Source: Spirilliplanes yamanashiensis (GTDB lineage: Bacteria; Actinomycetota; Actinomycetes; Mycobacteriales; Micromonosporaceae). From it: 64,000 nucleotides of DNA. The stretch spans positions 165,389-229,388 of the forward strand of contig NZ_BOOY01000016.1 of NCBI RefSeq assembly GCF_016863475.1, read 5' to 3'. The notes beneath the pieces were generated by a model, which saw only the letters and a list, made by a program, of their open reading frames with translations, made no database searches and had not been told where the DNA came from. The translations under genes were made by a program, and so were the position numbers. Each line of letters opens with the position of its first letter. The stretch's first letter is position 1. Shown here one piece after another: positions 8,400 through 19,009 of this stretch.

Positions 8400-9824
8400 T
8401 CACCTCCCCAGCCGGGCGGCGGCGGCGCGCCACGGGCCGTCGTCGCCGCACGGGTCGTACCGGACGATCTGTTGAGTCTGCAGCAGCAGGCCGCGCAGCG
8501 CAGCGAGATCGCCGGGGGCCACGCCGGCGGCGCGCGCCTGGACCAGCACGTTGCCGAGCGCGGTGGCCTCGACCGGGCCGGCCAGCACGGGCAGGCCGCA
8601 GGCGTCGGCGGTGAGCCGGCAGAGCAGCTCGTTGCGGGCGCCGCCGCCGACGACGTGCACCGCGTCGGCGTGCCGGCCGGACAGCTCCTGCACCTGCCGC
8701 ACCGCGCGGCGGTGGGCCAGCGCCAGACTGTCCACGATGCACCGCACCACGGCGGCGGGCGTCGCGGGCGGCGGCTGGCCGGTGCGGCGGCAGGCGTCGG
8801 CGATGCGGGCGGGCATGTCGCCGGGGGCGAGGAAGACGGGGTCGTCGAGGTCGACGACGGCGGCGAAGGCGGGCTCGCGGGCGGCGGCGGCCAGCAGCGC
8901 GGGCAGGTCGGCGTCGCCCCACAGCCGCAGCGACTCCTGCAGCGGCCACAGCCCCATGACGTTGCGCAGGTAGCGCACGGTGCCGTCGACGCCGGCCTCG
9001 TTGGTGAAGTTCGCCAGCCGGCTGTCCTCGGTGAGCACCGGGTCGGCCAGCTCCGTCCCGACCAGCGACCACGTGCCGCAGGAGATGTAGGCGAAGTGCT
9101 CGCCGGTGGCGGGCACCCCGGCGACGGCGGACGCGGTGTCGTGCGAGCCGACGGCGACGACGTCGGGGCGGCCGGCCAGCCCGGCCTCCGGCAGCACGGG
9201 GCCGATCGCCTCGCCGGGCACGCGCAGCGGCGGGAACAGGTGCGCGGGGATGCCCGCGTCGGCCATCAGGTCCGTCGCCCAGGCGCGGCGGCGCAGGTCG
9301 TACAGCTGGGTGGTGGACGCGTTGGTGACCTCGGCGCCCACCTCGCCCGTGAGCCAGTACGCGATGAGGTCGGGGATCATCAGCAGCCGCTCGGCGGCTG
9401 CCAGCTGCGGGGTGCCGGCGGCGGCGGCGAGCTGGTACAGGGTGTTGAACGGCAGCTGCTGCAACCCGGTGGTGGCGTACAGGCGCTGCTCGCCGAGCCG
9501 CCCGGCGACCCGGGCGGCCACGCCGTCGGTGCGGCCGTCGCGGTAGTGCACCGGGTTGCCGAGCAGCGCGCCGATGGCGTCGAGCAGGCCGTAGTCGACG
9601 GCCCACGAGTCGACGCCGACGCTGCGCACCTCGCCCGCGGCGCGCAGCCCGGCCAGCACGCCGCGGTACAGCCGCAGCACGTCCCAGTGCAGGGTGCCGG
9701 CCACTCGCACCGGCTCGTTGCCGAACCGGTGCGCGGTGGACAGCTCCAGCCGGCCGGGGCCGACCCGGCCGACCATGACCCGGCCGCTGGACGCCCCGAG
9801 GTCGACCGCGGCGAACGCGGTCAC
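8400..9824 (-). CDS. rhaB: L-rhamnulokinase
   Basis: Predicted 474-residue FGGY-family sugar kinase phosphorylating L-rhamnulose to L-rhamnulose 1-phosphate. 'AVDLGASSGRVMVG' is the phosphate-1 motif at the N-terminus, 'GVDSWAVDYGLLD' the sugar-binding segment characteristic of RhaB, 'GSHDTASAVAGVP' and 'YISCGTWSLVGTEL' the mid-protein motifs and 'VHVVGGGARNELLC' the adenosine motif. Length is usual. GTG 9824 overlaps the aldolase stop by four bases. Neighbours on both sides complete the rhamnose pathway. Confidence 0.94.
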   Translation of the reverse strand: MTAFAAVDLGASSGRVMVGRVGPGRLELSTAHRFGNEPVRVAGTLHWDVLRLYRGVLAGLRAAGEVRSVGVDSWAVDYGLLDAIGALLGNPVHYRDGRTDGVAARVAGRLGEQRLYATTGLQQLPFNTLYQLAAAAGTPQLAAAERLLMIPDLIAYWLTGEVGAEVTNASTTQLYDLRRRAWATDLMADAGIPAHLFPPLRVPGEAIGPVLPEAGLAGRPDVVAVGSHDTASAVAGVPATGEHFAYISCGTWSLVGTELADPVLTEDSRLANFTNEAGVDGTVRYLRNVMGLWPLQESLRLWGDADLPALLAAAAREPAFAAVVDLDDPVFLAPGDMPARIADACRRTGQPPPATPAAVVRCIVDSLALAHRRAVRQVQELSGRHADAVHVVGGGARNELLCRLTADACGLPVLAGPVEATALGNVLVQARAAGVAPGDLAALRGLLLQTQQIVRYDPCGDDGPWRAAAARLGR

Positions 9825-11851
9825 CGCAGGAAGCCGCCGGCCACGCCGGCGTCGACGGGGATGTGCAGGCCGGTGGTCAGCGGCAGGTCGCCGCCGGTCA
9901 GCGCGAAGACGGCGGCCGCGATGTGCTCCGGCAGCACCTCCTTCTTCAGCAGGGTGCGCTGCGCGTAGAACTCGCCCAGCTTCTCCTCCTCGACGCCGTA
10001 GACGGCGGCGCGCTGGGCGCCCCAGCCGCCGGCGAAGATGCCGGAGCCGCGCACGACCGCGTCGGGGTTGACGCCGTTGACCCGGATGCCGTGCTCGCCC
10101 AGCTCGGCGGCGAGCAGCCGCACCTGGTGCGCCTGGTCGGCCTTGGCGGCGCCGTACGCCACGTTGTTCGGGCCGACGAAGACGGCGTTCTTGCTGACGA
10201 TGTAGACGATGTCGCCGCCCAGGCCCTGCTCGCGCATGAGCCGGGCGCCCTCGCGGGTGACCAGGAACGAGCCGCGCGCCATGACGTCGTGCTGCAGGTC
10301 CCAGTCGCGCGCGGTGGTGTCCAGCAGCGGCTTGGAGATGGACAGCCCGGCGTTGTTGACCACCAGGTCGACGCCGCCGAACGCGAGCGCCGCCGCCCGG
10401 TACGCGGCCGCGACGGCGTCCTCGTCGGTGACGTCGAGCGGCACGCTGACCGCCACGTCGGTGCCGCCGATGCCCTCGGCGACGCCCGCCGCCGACGCGC
10501 CGTCGCGGTCGGTGACGACGACGCAGGCGCCCTCGGCGGCGAGCCGCTCGGCGATGGCCTTGCCGATGCCCGACCCGGCGCCGGTGACCAGGGCGACCCG
10601 GGTGGCGAGCGGCTTCGGCGCGGGCATGCGCCGCAGCTTGGCCTCCTCCAGCGCCCAGTACTCGATCCGGAACTTCTCCTCCTCCGCGATGGGCGCGTAG
10701 CGGGAGACGGCCTCGGCGCCGCGCATCACGTTGATCGCGTTGACGTAGAACTCGCCGGCGACCCGGGCGGTCTGCTTGTTCGCGCCGAAGCTGAACATGC
10801 CGACGCCGGGCACCAGCACGATCGCCGGGTCGGCGCCGCGCATCGGCGGGGTGTCCGCGTCCGCGTGCCGGTCGTAGTAGGCGGCGTAGTCGGCGCGGTA
10901 GGCGGCGTGCAGCTCGCGCAGCCGCGCCACGGCCTCGTCCAGCGGCGCCGACGGCGGCAGGTCCAGCACCAGCGGCCGGACCTTGGTGCGCAGGAAGTGG
11001 TCCGGGCAGGAGGTGCCGAGCGCGGCCAGCGGCGCCAGCTTCTCGCGGGCCAGGAAGTCGAGCACGGCGTCGCCGTCGGTGAAGTGGCCGACCTGCGGCC
11101 GGTCGGTGGAGGCCAGCCCGCGGATCACCGGGGCGAGGGCGGCGGCCCGGTCCCGACGCTGCGGCTCGGGCAGGGCCTCGAACCCGGGCACGACGGCGCC
11201 GAACGGCTCGGCGGCGCCGCGGGCGTCGATGTACTCCTGCGCCGCCCGGATCATCTCCAGCGAGTTGGCCTCGCACTCGGCGCTGGTGTCGCCCCACGCG
11301 GTGATGCCGTGCCCGCCGAGGACGACGCCGATGGCCCGCGGGTGGGCCCGCTTCACCGCGGCGATGTCGAGGCCGAGCTGGAAGCCGGGGCGCCGCCACG
11401 GCACCCAGACCACCCGGTCGCCGAAGATCTCCTTGGTGAGCGCCTCGCCGTCGGCGGCGGTGGCGATCGCGATGCCCGCGTCGGGGTGCAGGTGGTCGAC
11501 GTGCGGGGCGTCCACCAGGCCGTGCATGGCCGTGTCGATGGACGGCGCCGCGCCGCCGCGGCCGAACAGGCAGTGGTCGAACGCGGCGACCATCTCGTCC
11601 TCGCGCTCCACCCCCGGGTAGACGTCGGTCAGCGCGCGCAGCCGGTCCAGCCGCAGCACCGCCAGGCCCGCCTCGGTGAGGGTGCCCAGGTCGCCGCCGG
11701 AGCCCTTCACCCACAGCAGCTCGGTGGGGCGCCCGGTGACCGGGTCGGTGGCCGTGCCCTTGGCGGAGGTGTTGCCCCCGGCGTAGTTGGTGTTGCGCGG
11801 GTCGGCGCCCAGCCGGTTCGAGCGGGCGACGAGGTCCGAGATCTCACTCAT
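9821..11851 (-). CDS. rhaEW: Bifunctional rhamnulose-1-phosphate aldolase / L-lactaldehyde dehydrogenase
   Basis: Predicted 676 residues. The N-terminal class II aldolase/adducin-like domain (about 1-415) contains 'YAGGNTSAKG', 'HLHPDAGIAIA' and 'GGHGITAWGDT' with metal-binding His residues. The C-terminal domain (about 425-676) is a classical SDR with 'TGAGSGIGKA', 'NNAGLS' and 'YGAAKA'. Fusions of this kind are known as RhaEW, yielding DHAP plus L-lactaldehyde and then oxidising the aldehyde to L-lactate. ATG 11851 has AGGAG about 12 bases upstream. The presence of lutABC in the same operon fits an L-lactate product. No separate aldehyde dehydrogenase gene is in the cluster. Confidence 0.92.
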   Translation of the reverse strand: MSEISDLVARSNRLGADPRNTNYAGGNTSAKGTATDPVTGRPTELLWVKGSGGDLGTLTEAGLAVLRLDRLRALTDVYPGVEREDEMVAAFDHCLFGRGGAAPSIDTAMHGLVDAPHVDHLHPDAGIAIATAADGEALTKEIFGDRVVWVPWRRPGFQLGLDIAAVKRAHPRAIGVVLGGHGITAWGDTSAECEANSLEMIRAAQEYIDARGAAEPFGAVVPGFEALPEPQRRDRAAALAPVIRGLASTDRPQVGHFTDGDAVLDFLAREKLAPLAALGTSCPDHFLRTKVRPLVLDLPPSAPLDEAVARLRELHAAYRADYAAYYDRHADADTPPMRGADPAIVLVPGVGMFSFGANKQTARVAGEFYVNAINVMRGAEAVSRYAPIAEEEKFRIEYWALEEAKLRRMPAPKPLATRVALVTGAGSGIGKAIAERLAAEGACVVVTDRDGASAAGVAEGIGGTDVAVSVPLDVTDEDAVAAAYRAAALAFGGVDLVVNNAGLSISKPLLDTTARDWDLQHDVMARGSFLVTREGARLMREQGLGGDIVYIVSKNAVFVGPNNVAYGAAKADQAHQVRLLAAELGEHGIRVNGVNPDAVVRGSGIFAGGWGAQRAAVYGVEEEKLGEFYAQRTLLKKEVLPEHIAAAVFALTGGDLPLTTGLHIPVDAGVAGGFLR

Positions 11852-11871
11852 GAACAACGGTCTCCTGGTGG

Positions 11872-13023
11872 TCAGGCGCCCCAGCCGGCCTGGGTCCCGC
11901 CGACGCGGGACGAGGCGACGGCGGCGGCGTAGCCGGAGGCGGCGAAGGCGGCGATCGGGTCGCGGGGCAGGCCGCGCGCCTCGCGGCGGTCGGCGAGGGT
12001 GGCGCGGACGTCCGTCTCGTAGGCGTCCATCAGCACGGCGTGCGCCCCGAGCACGTCGCCGGAGGACTGGGCGGCGCGCAGCGCCTCGGCGTCGACGAGC
12101 AGCGCCTTGGCGAGGGCCTGCTCGACGTTGAGCACCGACCGGATCTGGCCCGGGATCTTGTCCTCGATGTTGTGGCACTGGTCGAGCATGAAGTTGACGC
12201 CCGACGCGGGCCGGTGCGCGCCGACCGCGACGATCTCGGTCATGATCCGGAACAGCTGGAACGGGTCGGCGGAGCCCACGATCAGGTCGTCGTCGGCGTA
12301 GAAGCGCGAGTTGAAGTCGAACGCGCCCAGCCGGTTCTGCCGCAGCAGCTGCATGACGATGAACTCGATGTTGGTGCCGGGCGCGTGGTGGCCGGTGTCC
12401 AGCACCACCTGCGCCCGCTCCCCCAGGGCCAGGCAGTGCAGCAGCGAGGTGCCCCAGTCGGGGATGTCCATGCTGTAGAAGTACGGCTCGAAGAACTTGT
12501 ACTCCAGCAGCAGGCGCTGGTCGTCGTCCATGGCGGCGTACACCCGCTGCAGCGACTCGGCGAGCCGGTCCTGCCGGGCGCGCAGCGAGTCCTGGCCGGC
12601 GTAGTTGGTGCCGTCCGGCAGCCAGATCTTCAGGTCCTTCGAGCCGGTGGCCCGCATGACGTCGATGCAGGCGAGGTGGTGCTCGACGGCCTTGTCGCGC
12701 ACGCCGGCGTGCGGGTGGGCCAGCGAGCCGAGCCGGTAGTCGTCGTCCTGGAACAGGTTGGCGTTGACGGCGCCGATGCCGACGCCCTGCTCCTTGGCGT
12801 ACGCGGCGAGCCGGCCGAAGTCGTCGACCATGTCCCACGGGATGTGCAGCGACACCCGCGGCGCGAGGCCGGTGTGCCGGTGCACCTGGGCGGCGTCGGC
12901 GATCTTCTCGAACGGGTCCCGCGGCACGCCGGGGGTGGTGAACACCTTGAACCGGGTGCCCGAGTTGCCGTAGGCCCAGCTGGGCACCTCGACGGTGAAG
13001 GCGTCGAGATCATCGAGGGACAT
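11872..13023 (-). CDS. rhaI: L-rhamnose isomerase (RhaI type)
   Basis: Predicted 383-residue TIM-barrel aldose-ketose isomerase converting L-rhamnose to L-rhamnulose. Metal and substrate ligands are visible in 'SLHIPWDMVDDF', 'LEYKFFEPYFYSMD', 'VVLDTGHHAPGTNIEF' and 'GAFDFNSRFYADDD', the pattern of the RhaI (xylose-isomerase-related) group rather than enterobacterial RhaA. ATG 13023 is preferred because GGAGGA lies about six bases upstream; ATG 13035, which overlaps the permease stop, would add four residues but has no ribosome site. It sits between permease and aldolase genes. Confidence 0.93.
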   Translation of the reverse strand: MSLDDLDAFTVEVPSWAYGNSGTRFKVFTTPGVPRDPFEKIADAAQVHRHTGLAPRVSLHIPWDMVDDFGRLAAYAKEQGVGIGAVNANLFQDDDYRLGSLAHPHAGVRDKAVEHHLACIDVMRATGSKDLKIWLPDGTNYAGQDSLRARQDRLAESLQRVYAAMDDDQRLLLEYKFFEPYFYSMDIPDWGTSLLHCLALGERAQVVLDTGHHAPGTNIEFIVMQLLRQNRLGAFDFNSRFYADDDLIVGSADPFQLFRIMTEIVAVGAHRPASGVNFMLDQCHNIEDKIPGQIRSVLNVEQALAKALLVDAEALRAAQSSGDVLGAHAVLMDAYETDVRATLADRREARGLPRDPIAAFAASGYAAAVASSRVGGTQAGWGA

Positions 13024-13034
13024 CTGATCCTCCA

Positions 13035-14120
13035 TCAGCGGGATCCGCCGTAGCGCCTGTTGGTGAGGCCGTTGAGCAGGGCGGCGAAGACGAGCACCGT
13101 GCCCAGGGCGAGGAGTTGGTACTGGGCGCCCTCGTTGCCGACGAAGGCGAGCAGGATGCCGGCGTTGAGCCACACCACGAGCAGGGTGGCCAGCACCACG
13201 CCGGCGACCCGGCCGACGCCGCCGGTGATGGCGACGCCGCCCAGCACGGCGATCGTGATGGCGGGCAGCGCCATGCCGCTGCCGGAGACGCCGGCGTCGG
13301 GCCGGGCGGACGCGAACTGGCCGACGGTGACGACGGCGACGAGCCCGGAGATCAGCCCCGCGTACACGTACGCCTTGAACCGGGTGTCGCGGACCTCGAT
13401 GCCGGCCCAGCGGGCGGCCACGTCGTTGGTGCCAATGGCGTAGAGCCGGCGGCCGTACGCGGTGCGGGTCAGCAGCACCCACACCACGACGACGGTGGGC
13501 AGCAGGAACGTGAAGATGCCCAGCGGCACGTCCGGGATGTACTGGCCGATCAGCGGCAGCTCGACGGAGCCGCTGAGCGAGTACAGGTCCTGGATCGGCG
13601 GGGTGCTGATCGGCTGCTGGTCGTTGGCGACGATCGCGATCGACTTGTACGCGTAGAACGTGGCCAGCGTGGCGATGAGCGCCGGGAAGCCGATGTAGCT
13701 GACCAGGAAGCCGTTCACCGCCCCGCACAGCGCGCCGAACACGGCGGTGACGACGATGGCGAGCCACAGCGGCCAGCCCCACTCGCCGTAGCCGAAGCCG
13801 AACACCATGCCGGCCAGCGACACGATCGCGCCGACGGACAGGTCGATGCCGCCGCGGCCGGACATGATGACCAGCAACTCGGCCAGGCCGAGCATCGCCA
13901 GCGGGACGGCGTTGATGAGCGACGCCGACATGTAGTCGAAGTCGTAGGGGGCGGTCAGGTAGCCGCCCGCGTCCTGGACGAAGAACGTGACGACGACGGC
14001 GACGATGAGCACGGCCAGCAGCGCGATGCGCTGGGTGAGCAGGACGCGCAGGACGCGCCCGGCGGCGGACTCCCGGGCCGGTTCGGCGACGGGCTGGGGG
14101 GCGGGCGGGGCGATGGTCAT
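13035..14120 (-). CDS. rhaQ: Rhamnose ABC transporter permease 2
   Basis: Predicted 361 residues of the RbsC/BPD_transp_2 family with about nine to ten hydrophobic spans after a Pro/Ala-rich cytosolic N-terminus of some 30 residues. 'MSGRGGIDLSVGAIVSLAG' and the loop 'GTNDVAARWAGI' (the EAA-like coupling helix) are diagnostic; 'GGVAITGGVGRV' is the usual C-terminal motif. It overlaps the preceding permease by four bases and would pair with it as a heterodimer served by the RhaT ATPase. Confidence 0.9.
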   Translation of the reverse strand: MTIAPPAPQPVAEPARESAAGRVLRVLLTQRIALLAVLIVAVVVTFFVQDAGGYLTAPYDFDYMSASLINAVPLAMLGLAELLVIMSGRGGIDLSVGAIVSLAGMVFGFGYGEWGWPLWLAIVVTAVFGALCGAVNGFLVSYIGFPALIATLATFYAYKSIAIVANDQQPISTPPIQDLYSLSGSVELPLIGQYIPDVPLGIFTFLLPTVVVVWVLLTRTAYGRRLYAIGTNDVAARWAGIEVRDTRFKAYVYAGLISGLVAVVTVGQFASARPDAGVSGSGMALPAITIAVLGGVAITGGVGRVAGVVLATLLVVWLNAGILLAFVGNEGAQYQLLALGTVLVFAALLNGLTNRRYGGSR

Positions 14121-15132
14121 GACGTCCTCCGGGCCCGGGCGCGGGCGCGCAGCAGGTCGGCGCCCACCGCGACGATGATGAACACGCCGACGAACAGGTC
14201 GGACAGCTGCGACTTCCAGCCGAGCTGGGTGACGCCGGACGTGACGGTCTGCACCAGCAGCGCGCCGAGCAGGGTGCCGAGCACCGAGCCGCGGCCGCCC
14301 ATGATGGACGTCCCGCCGATGACGACGGCCGCGATGACGGCCAGCTCCTTGCCGCTGCCGACGGACTGGTCGAGCGTCGAGGTGCCCTGCGCGATGAGGA
14401 AGCAGGCGGCCAGCCCGACGAGCAGGCCGGTGACGACGTAGGCGAGCAGCACCCGCCGCTGCACGCGCACCCCGGCCAGCCGGGCGGCGTGCGGGTCGCC
14501 GCCGATGGCGAAGAAGTGCCGGCCGCCGGCGGTGTGCCGCAGGTACCACCACGCGGCCGCGGTGATGGCGACGGTGATGAGGAACGCGTGCGGCAGGCCC
14601 AGCGTGCGGCCCTCCTGCCCGCGGCCGAAGAACGCCAGCGTCGCCGGGATGCCGTTGACGGTGCGGGAGCCGAAGATCTGCAGGCCGAGGAACAGGAACA
14701 GGTTCGCGGTGCCGAACGTGATGATGATGGCGTGCACCCGGCCGTACGCGATGAGCAGGCCGTTGAGCAGGCCCAGCAGGCCGCCGGCGGCGACGGCGAG
14801 CAGCACCGCGACCGGCAGCGCCACCTCCTGCTCGACCAGCGCCTTGGCGGTGATCACCGAGCTGACCATCATGGCGGCGCCGACCGAGACGTCGATGCCG
14901 CCGGTGATGATGACGATGGTCATGCCGACGCCGACCAGCGCGATCGGCGCGGTCGCCACGAGCAGCGGCTGCAGCGACCCGGCGGTGAGGAACGCCGGGG
15001 TGGTCAGCGCGAGCGCCACCCACAGCACGGCGATGACGCCGACGAGGATCAGCTCCTGGCCGGTGACCGGGGACGGCAGCACCCGGCCGCGCGGCGTGAC
15101 CGGCGCGGCGGGCGGCTGGAGCGTCTGCGTGC

Positions 15133-15136
<4 letters not shown>
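14117..15136 (-). CDS. rhaP: Rhamnose ABC transporter permease 1
   Basis: Predicted 339-residue inner-membrane permease of the ribose/rhamnose class. Motifs are 'IVIITGGIDVSVGAAM', the coupling loop 'GGDPHAARLAGVRV' and 'VIGGTSIMGGRGSVLGT', all standard for BPD_transp_2 permeases. Length is typical. ATG 15136 overlaps the stop of the ATPase gene by four bases, and its own stop overlaps rhaQ. Substrate assignment rests on the linked catabolic genes. Confidence 0.9.
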
Positions 15137-16707
<1,571 letters not shown>

Positions 16708-16725
16708 CGTGGTCCCTTCCTCGCG

Positions 16726-16759
16726 GGCGCTCCGGGCGGCCGTGACCGCCCGGAGCGCC
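16726..16759 (-). terminator. Intercistronic stem-loop after rhaS
   Basis: A perfect 14-base-pair stem (GGCGCTCCGGGCGG on the plus strand, 16726-16739, with its complement at 16746-16759) closes a six-base loop between the binding-protein gene and the ATPase gene. There is no T-run, so it is more likely an mRNA-stabilising or partially terminating hairpin that keeps the binding protein more abundant than the membrane subunits. Confidence 0.65.
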
Positions 16760-16771
16760 TCCACCGGCGGC

Positions 16772-17809
16772 TCAGTAGCTGAACTTGTCGACGTTCTCGG
16801 TGGTGATCGCGAGGGCCGGGCCGAGCAGCATGGTCTTGGTGCTCTCGTCGTAGGCGACCGCCGGCAGCGCGGAGCTGACGTTGTTGGTGGCGGCGAACGG
16901 CTTGCCCGCGGCGAGCTGGGCGCCGGCCCAGGCGGTCAGGTAGCCGAGGTTCTCGACGTCCCACAGGATCGAGGCGGACGACGACTTGTCGGCCAGGTAC
17001 GGCTTCATCGACTGCGGCGTGCCGAGGCCGACGGTGAAGACCTTGCCGACCTTGCCGGCGTCGCGCACGGCCTGGGCCACGCCGGGCGCCGAGGAGGTGC
17101 ACTCCCCCACCAGGCCGGTGAGGTCCGGGTGGGCGTTCATCAGGTCGGTCGCCATCTGGGTGGCCTTGGCCTGGTCCTCGCCGGCGTAGACGACGTCGAC
17201 GATCTGCGCCTCGGGGTACTTCTCCTTCGTGTACGCCTGCTGCACCTTGATCCAGGCGTTGAGGTTCTCGGCGGTCTGGCCGCAGGAGACGATGGCGTAC
17301 TTGCCCTTGCCGCCCATCGCGGTCATCAGCGCGTCGGTGAGGCCCTGGCCGATGCCCTCGGCGGACGCCTGGTTGACGAACACCTCGCGCACCGAGTTGG
17401 GCGCGTCGGTGTCGGAGGTGGCCACGTGGATGCCGGCGTCCTTGGCCTGCTGCAGCAGCGGCGCCATGGAGTCGGGGTCGTTCGGGGCGACGATGAGCGT
17501 GTCGACCTTCTGCTGGATGTACGAGCGCACGATGTCGGCCTGGGCGGCGGCGTCGGCCTGGGTCGGTCCCTGGTAGAGCCACTCGACGTTGCCGAGCTCC
17601 TTGGCCGCCTTCTGCCCGCCGGTGTTCATGGCCTCGAAGTAGGGCACGCCCTGCAGCTTCGGCACGAACGCGACCTTGTAGGTCTCGCCCGCGGTGGCGC
17701 CGGTACCGGTGCCGCCGTCGGTCTCGTTCTTCTTCGTGCAGCCGGTGAGGGCCAGTGCGGCCACGGCGGCGACCGCGACGCCGCGGGCGAGCGTTCCATT
17801 GAGGCGCAT
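16772..17809 (-). CDS. rhaS: Rhamnose ABC transporter substrate-binding lipoprotein
   Basis: Predicted 345 residues. The first 20 or so form a lipoprotein signal peptide ending in the lipobox 'LALTGC', so the mature protein is tethered outside the membrane. The rest is a type I periplasmic-binding fold: 'VAFVPKLQGVPYFEAMN', 'QKVDTLIVAPNDPDSM' and 'GLVGECTSSAPGVAQAV' are typical of the Rha/Rbs group. ATG 17809 has GGAG seven bases upstream; the frame is open further up but would run through the operator. It is the first gene of the leftward operon and has its own promoter and operator. Confidence 0.92.
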   Translation of the reverse strand: MRLNGTLARGVAVAAVAALALTGCTKKNETDGGTGTGATAGETYKVAFVPKLQGVPYFEAMNTGGQKAAKELGNVEWLYQGPTQADAAAQADIVRSYIQQKVDTLIVAPNDPDSMAPLLQQAKDAGIHVATSDTDAPNSVREVFVNQASAEGIGQGLTDALMTAMGGKGKYAIVSCGQTAENLNAWIKVQQAYTKEKYPEAQIVDVVYAGEDQAKATQMATDLMNAHPDLTGLVGECTSSAPGVAQAVRDAGKVGKVFTVGLGTPQSMKPYLADKSSSASILWDVENLGYLTAWAGAQLAAGKPFAATNNVSSALPAVAYDESTKTMLLGPALAITTENVDKFSY

Positions 17810-17862
17810 GAATACTCCTGGAGGTGCGGCCCGCGGGCGGGCATCGGGGAGGATGATGATGT

Positions 17863-17874
17863 TGAAACGTTTCA
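17863..17874. promoter_or_regulatory. LacI-type operator, perfect palindrome TGAAACGTTTCA
   Basis: A perfect 12-base palindrome with the central CG characteristic of LacI-family sites. It lies about 10-20 bases downstream of the predicted rhaS transcription start and beside the divergent LacI gene, so binding would block the rhamnose operon. Confidence 0.75.
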
Positions 17875-17889
17875 TAGGAGCGGGCCCTC

Positions 17890-17918
17890 ACGTTACGAAT
17901 GTGTGAGCTACGTGTCAA
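17890..17918 (-). promoter_or_regulatory. Promoter of the rhamnose-lactate operon
   Basis: On the minus strand TTGACA (17918-17913) and TAACGT (17895-17890) are spaced by 17 bases, a near-ideal housekeeping promoter. The start would be near 17883, giving a leader of about 74 bases that contains the palindromic operator. Confidence 0.7.
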
Positions 17919-17948
17919 GGTTTTCGCTCAGCGTGACCGCCACCGCGA

Positions 17949-17960
17949 TTGAAACGTTGT
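17949..17960. promoter_or_regulatory. Second, imperfect LacI-type operator
   Basis: TTGAAACGTTGT shares the GAAACGTT core with the perfect palindrome 80 bases away. It sits about 35 bases before the LacI start, near where its promoter should be, suggesting autoregulation or looping between the two sites. Confidence 0.5.
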
Positions 17961-17992
17961 AGTAGCCTGTCGCGGCAGACGAGCGGAGGCAC

Positions 17993-19009
17993 ATGGCAGG
18001 GGCCAGCATCAAGCAGGTCGCGCAGCGGGCGGGCGTCTCGCTCGGCACGGTGAGCAACGTGCTCAACCGGCCGGACACCGTCGCCGAGGCCACCCGGCAG
18101 CGGGTGCGCGAGGCCATCGCGGCGCTCGGATACGTCCGCAACGACTCCGCCCGCCAGCTGCGCGCCGGGCACAGCCGCACCGTCGCGATCGTCGTCCTCG
18201 ACGTCGCCAACCCGTTCTTCACCGACGTGGTGCGCGGCGCCGAGGAGGTGCTGGAGGAGTCCGCCGCCATGCTCGTCGTCTGCAACAGCGGCGAGGACGC
18301 CGGGCGCGAGGGCCGGCACCTCGACGCCCTGGAGGAACAGCGGGTGCAGGGCATCCTGTTCACCCCCGTCGGCGACGACCACGCCGACCGGCTCGAACGC
18401 CTCGCCCGCCGCGGCATCCCCACCGTGCTCGTCGACCGCGGCGCCGGCGCGACCAGCCGCTGCTCCGTCGCCGTCGACGACGTCACCGGCGGCCGCCTCG
18501 CCGTCGCCCACCTGCTCTCCCGCGGCCACCGCCGCATCGGCTTCGTCGGCGGCCCGTTCGGCATCGGCCAGGTCGCCGACCGCTACGCCGGCGCCCAGGC
18601 GGCCGTCGCGGGCACCGGCGCCGAGCTGCGCACCGTCGAGACCACCGGCCTCACCGTCGCCGCCGGGCGCGCCGCCGCCGCCCGCGTCGCCGCCCTGCCC
18701 GACGCGGAACGCCCCACCGCCCTGTTCTGCGCCAACGACCTGCTCGCTCTGGGCGCCCTGCAGGAACTCACCCTGCGCGGCGTCCGCGTCCCGCACGACC
18801 TGGCCCTCGTCGGCTACGACGACATCGAGTTCGCCGGCGCCGCCGCCGTGCCGCTGTCGTCGGTGCGCCAGCCCCGCCACGAACTCGGCCGCACCGCCGC
18901 CCGGCTGCTGCTCGAGGAGACCGGCGGCGCCACCCCGCACCGCCACCAGCACGTCATCTTCCAGCCCGAACTGGTCGTCCGGCACTCCAGCGACCACGCC
19001 CGCCGCTAG
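17993..19009 (+). CDS. LacI-family transcriptional regulator of rhamnose genes
   Basis: Predicted 338 residues. An N-terminal LacI helix-turn-helix ('IKQVAQRAGVSLGTVSNVLN') with hinge helix 'RNDSARQLRAG' is followed by a periplasmic-binding-like ligand domain ('TVAIVVLDVANPFFTDVV', 'VGYDDIEFA', 'VPLSSVRQPRHELG'). ATG 17993 has CGGAGG about six bases upstream. Its divergent position and the LacI-type operators in between make it the likely repressor of the rhamnose operon, released by rhamnose or a pathway intermediate. Its TAG stop overlaps the TAG of the convergent mutarotase gene on a shared CTAG. Confidence 0.92.
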   Translation: MAGASIKQVAQRAGVSLGTVSNVLNRPDTVAEATRQRVREAIAALGYVRNDSARQLRAGHSRTVAIVVLDVANPFFTDVVRGAEEVLEESAAMLVVCNSGEDAGREGRHLDALEEQRVQGILFTPVGDDHADRLERLARRGIPTVLVDRGAGATSRCSVAVDDVTGGRLAVAHLLSRGHRRIGFVGGPFGIGQVADRYAGAQAAVAGTGAELRTVETTGLTVAAGRAAAARVAALPDAERPTALFCANDLLALGALQELTLRGVRVPHDLALVGYDDIEFAGAAAVPLSSVRQPRHELGRTAARLLLEETGGATPHRHQHVIFQPELVVRHSSDHARR

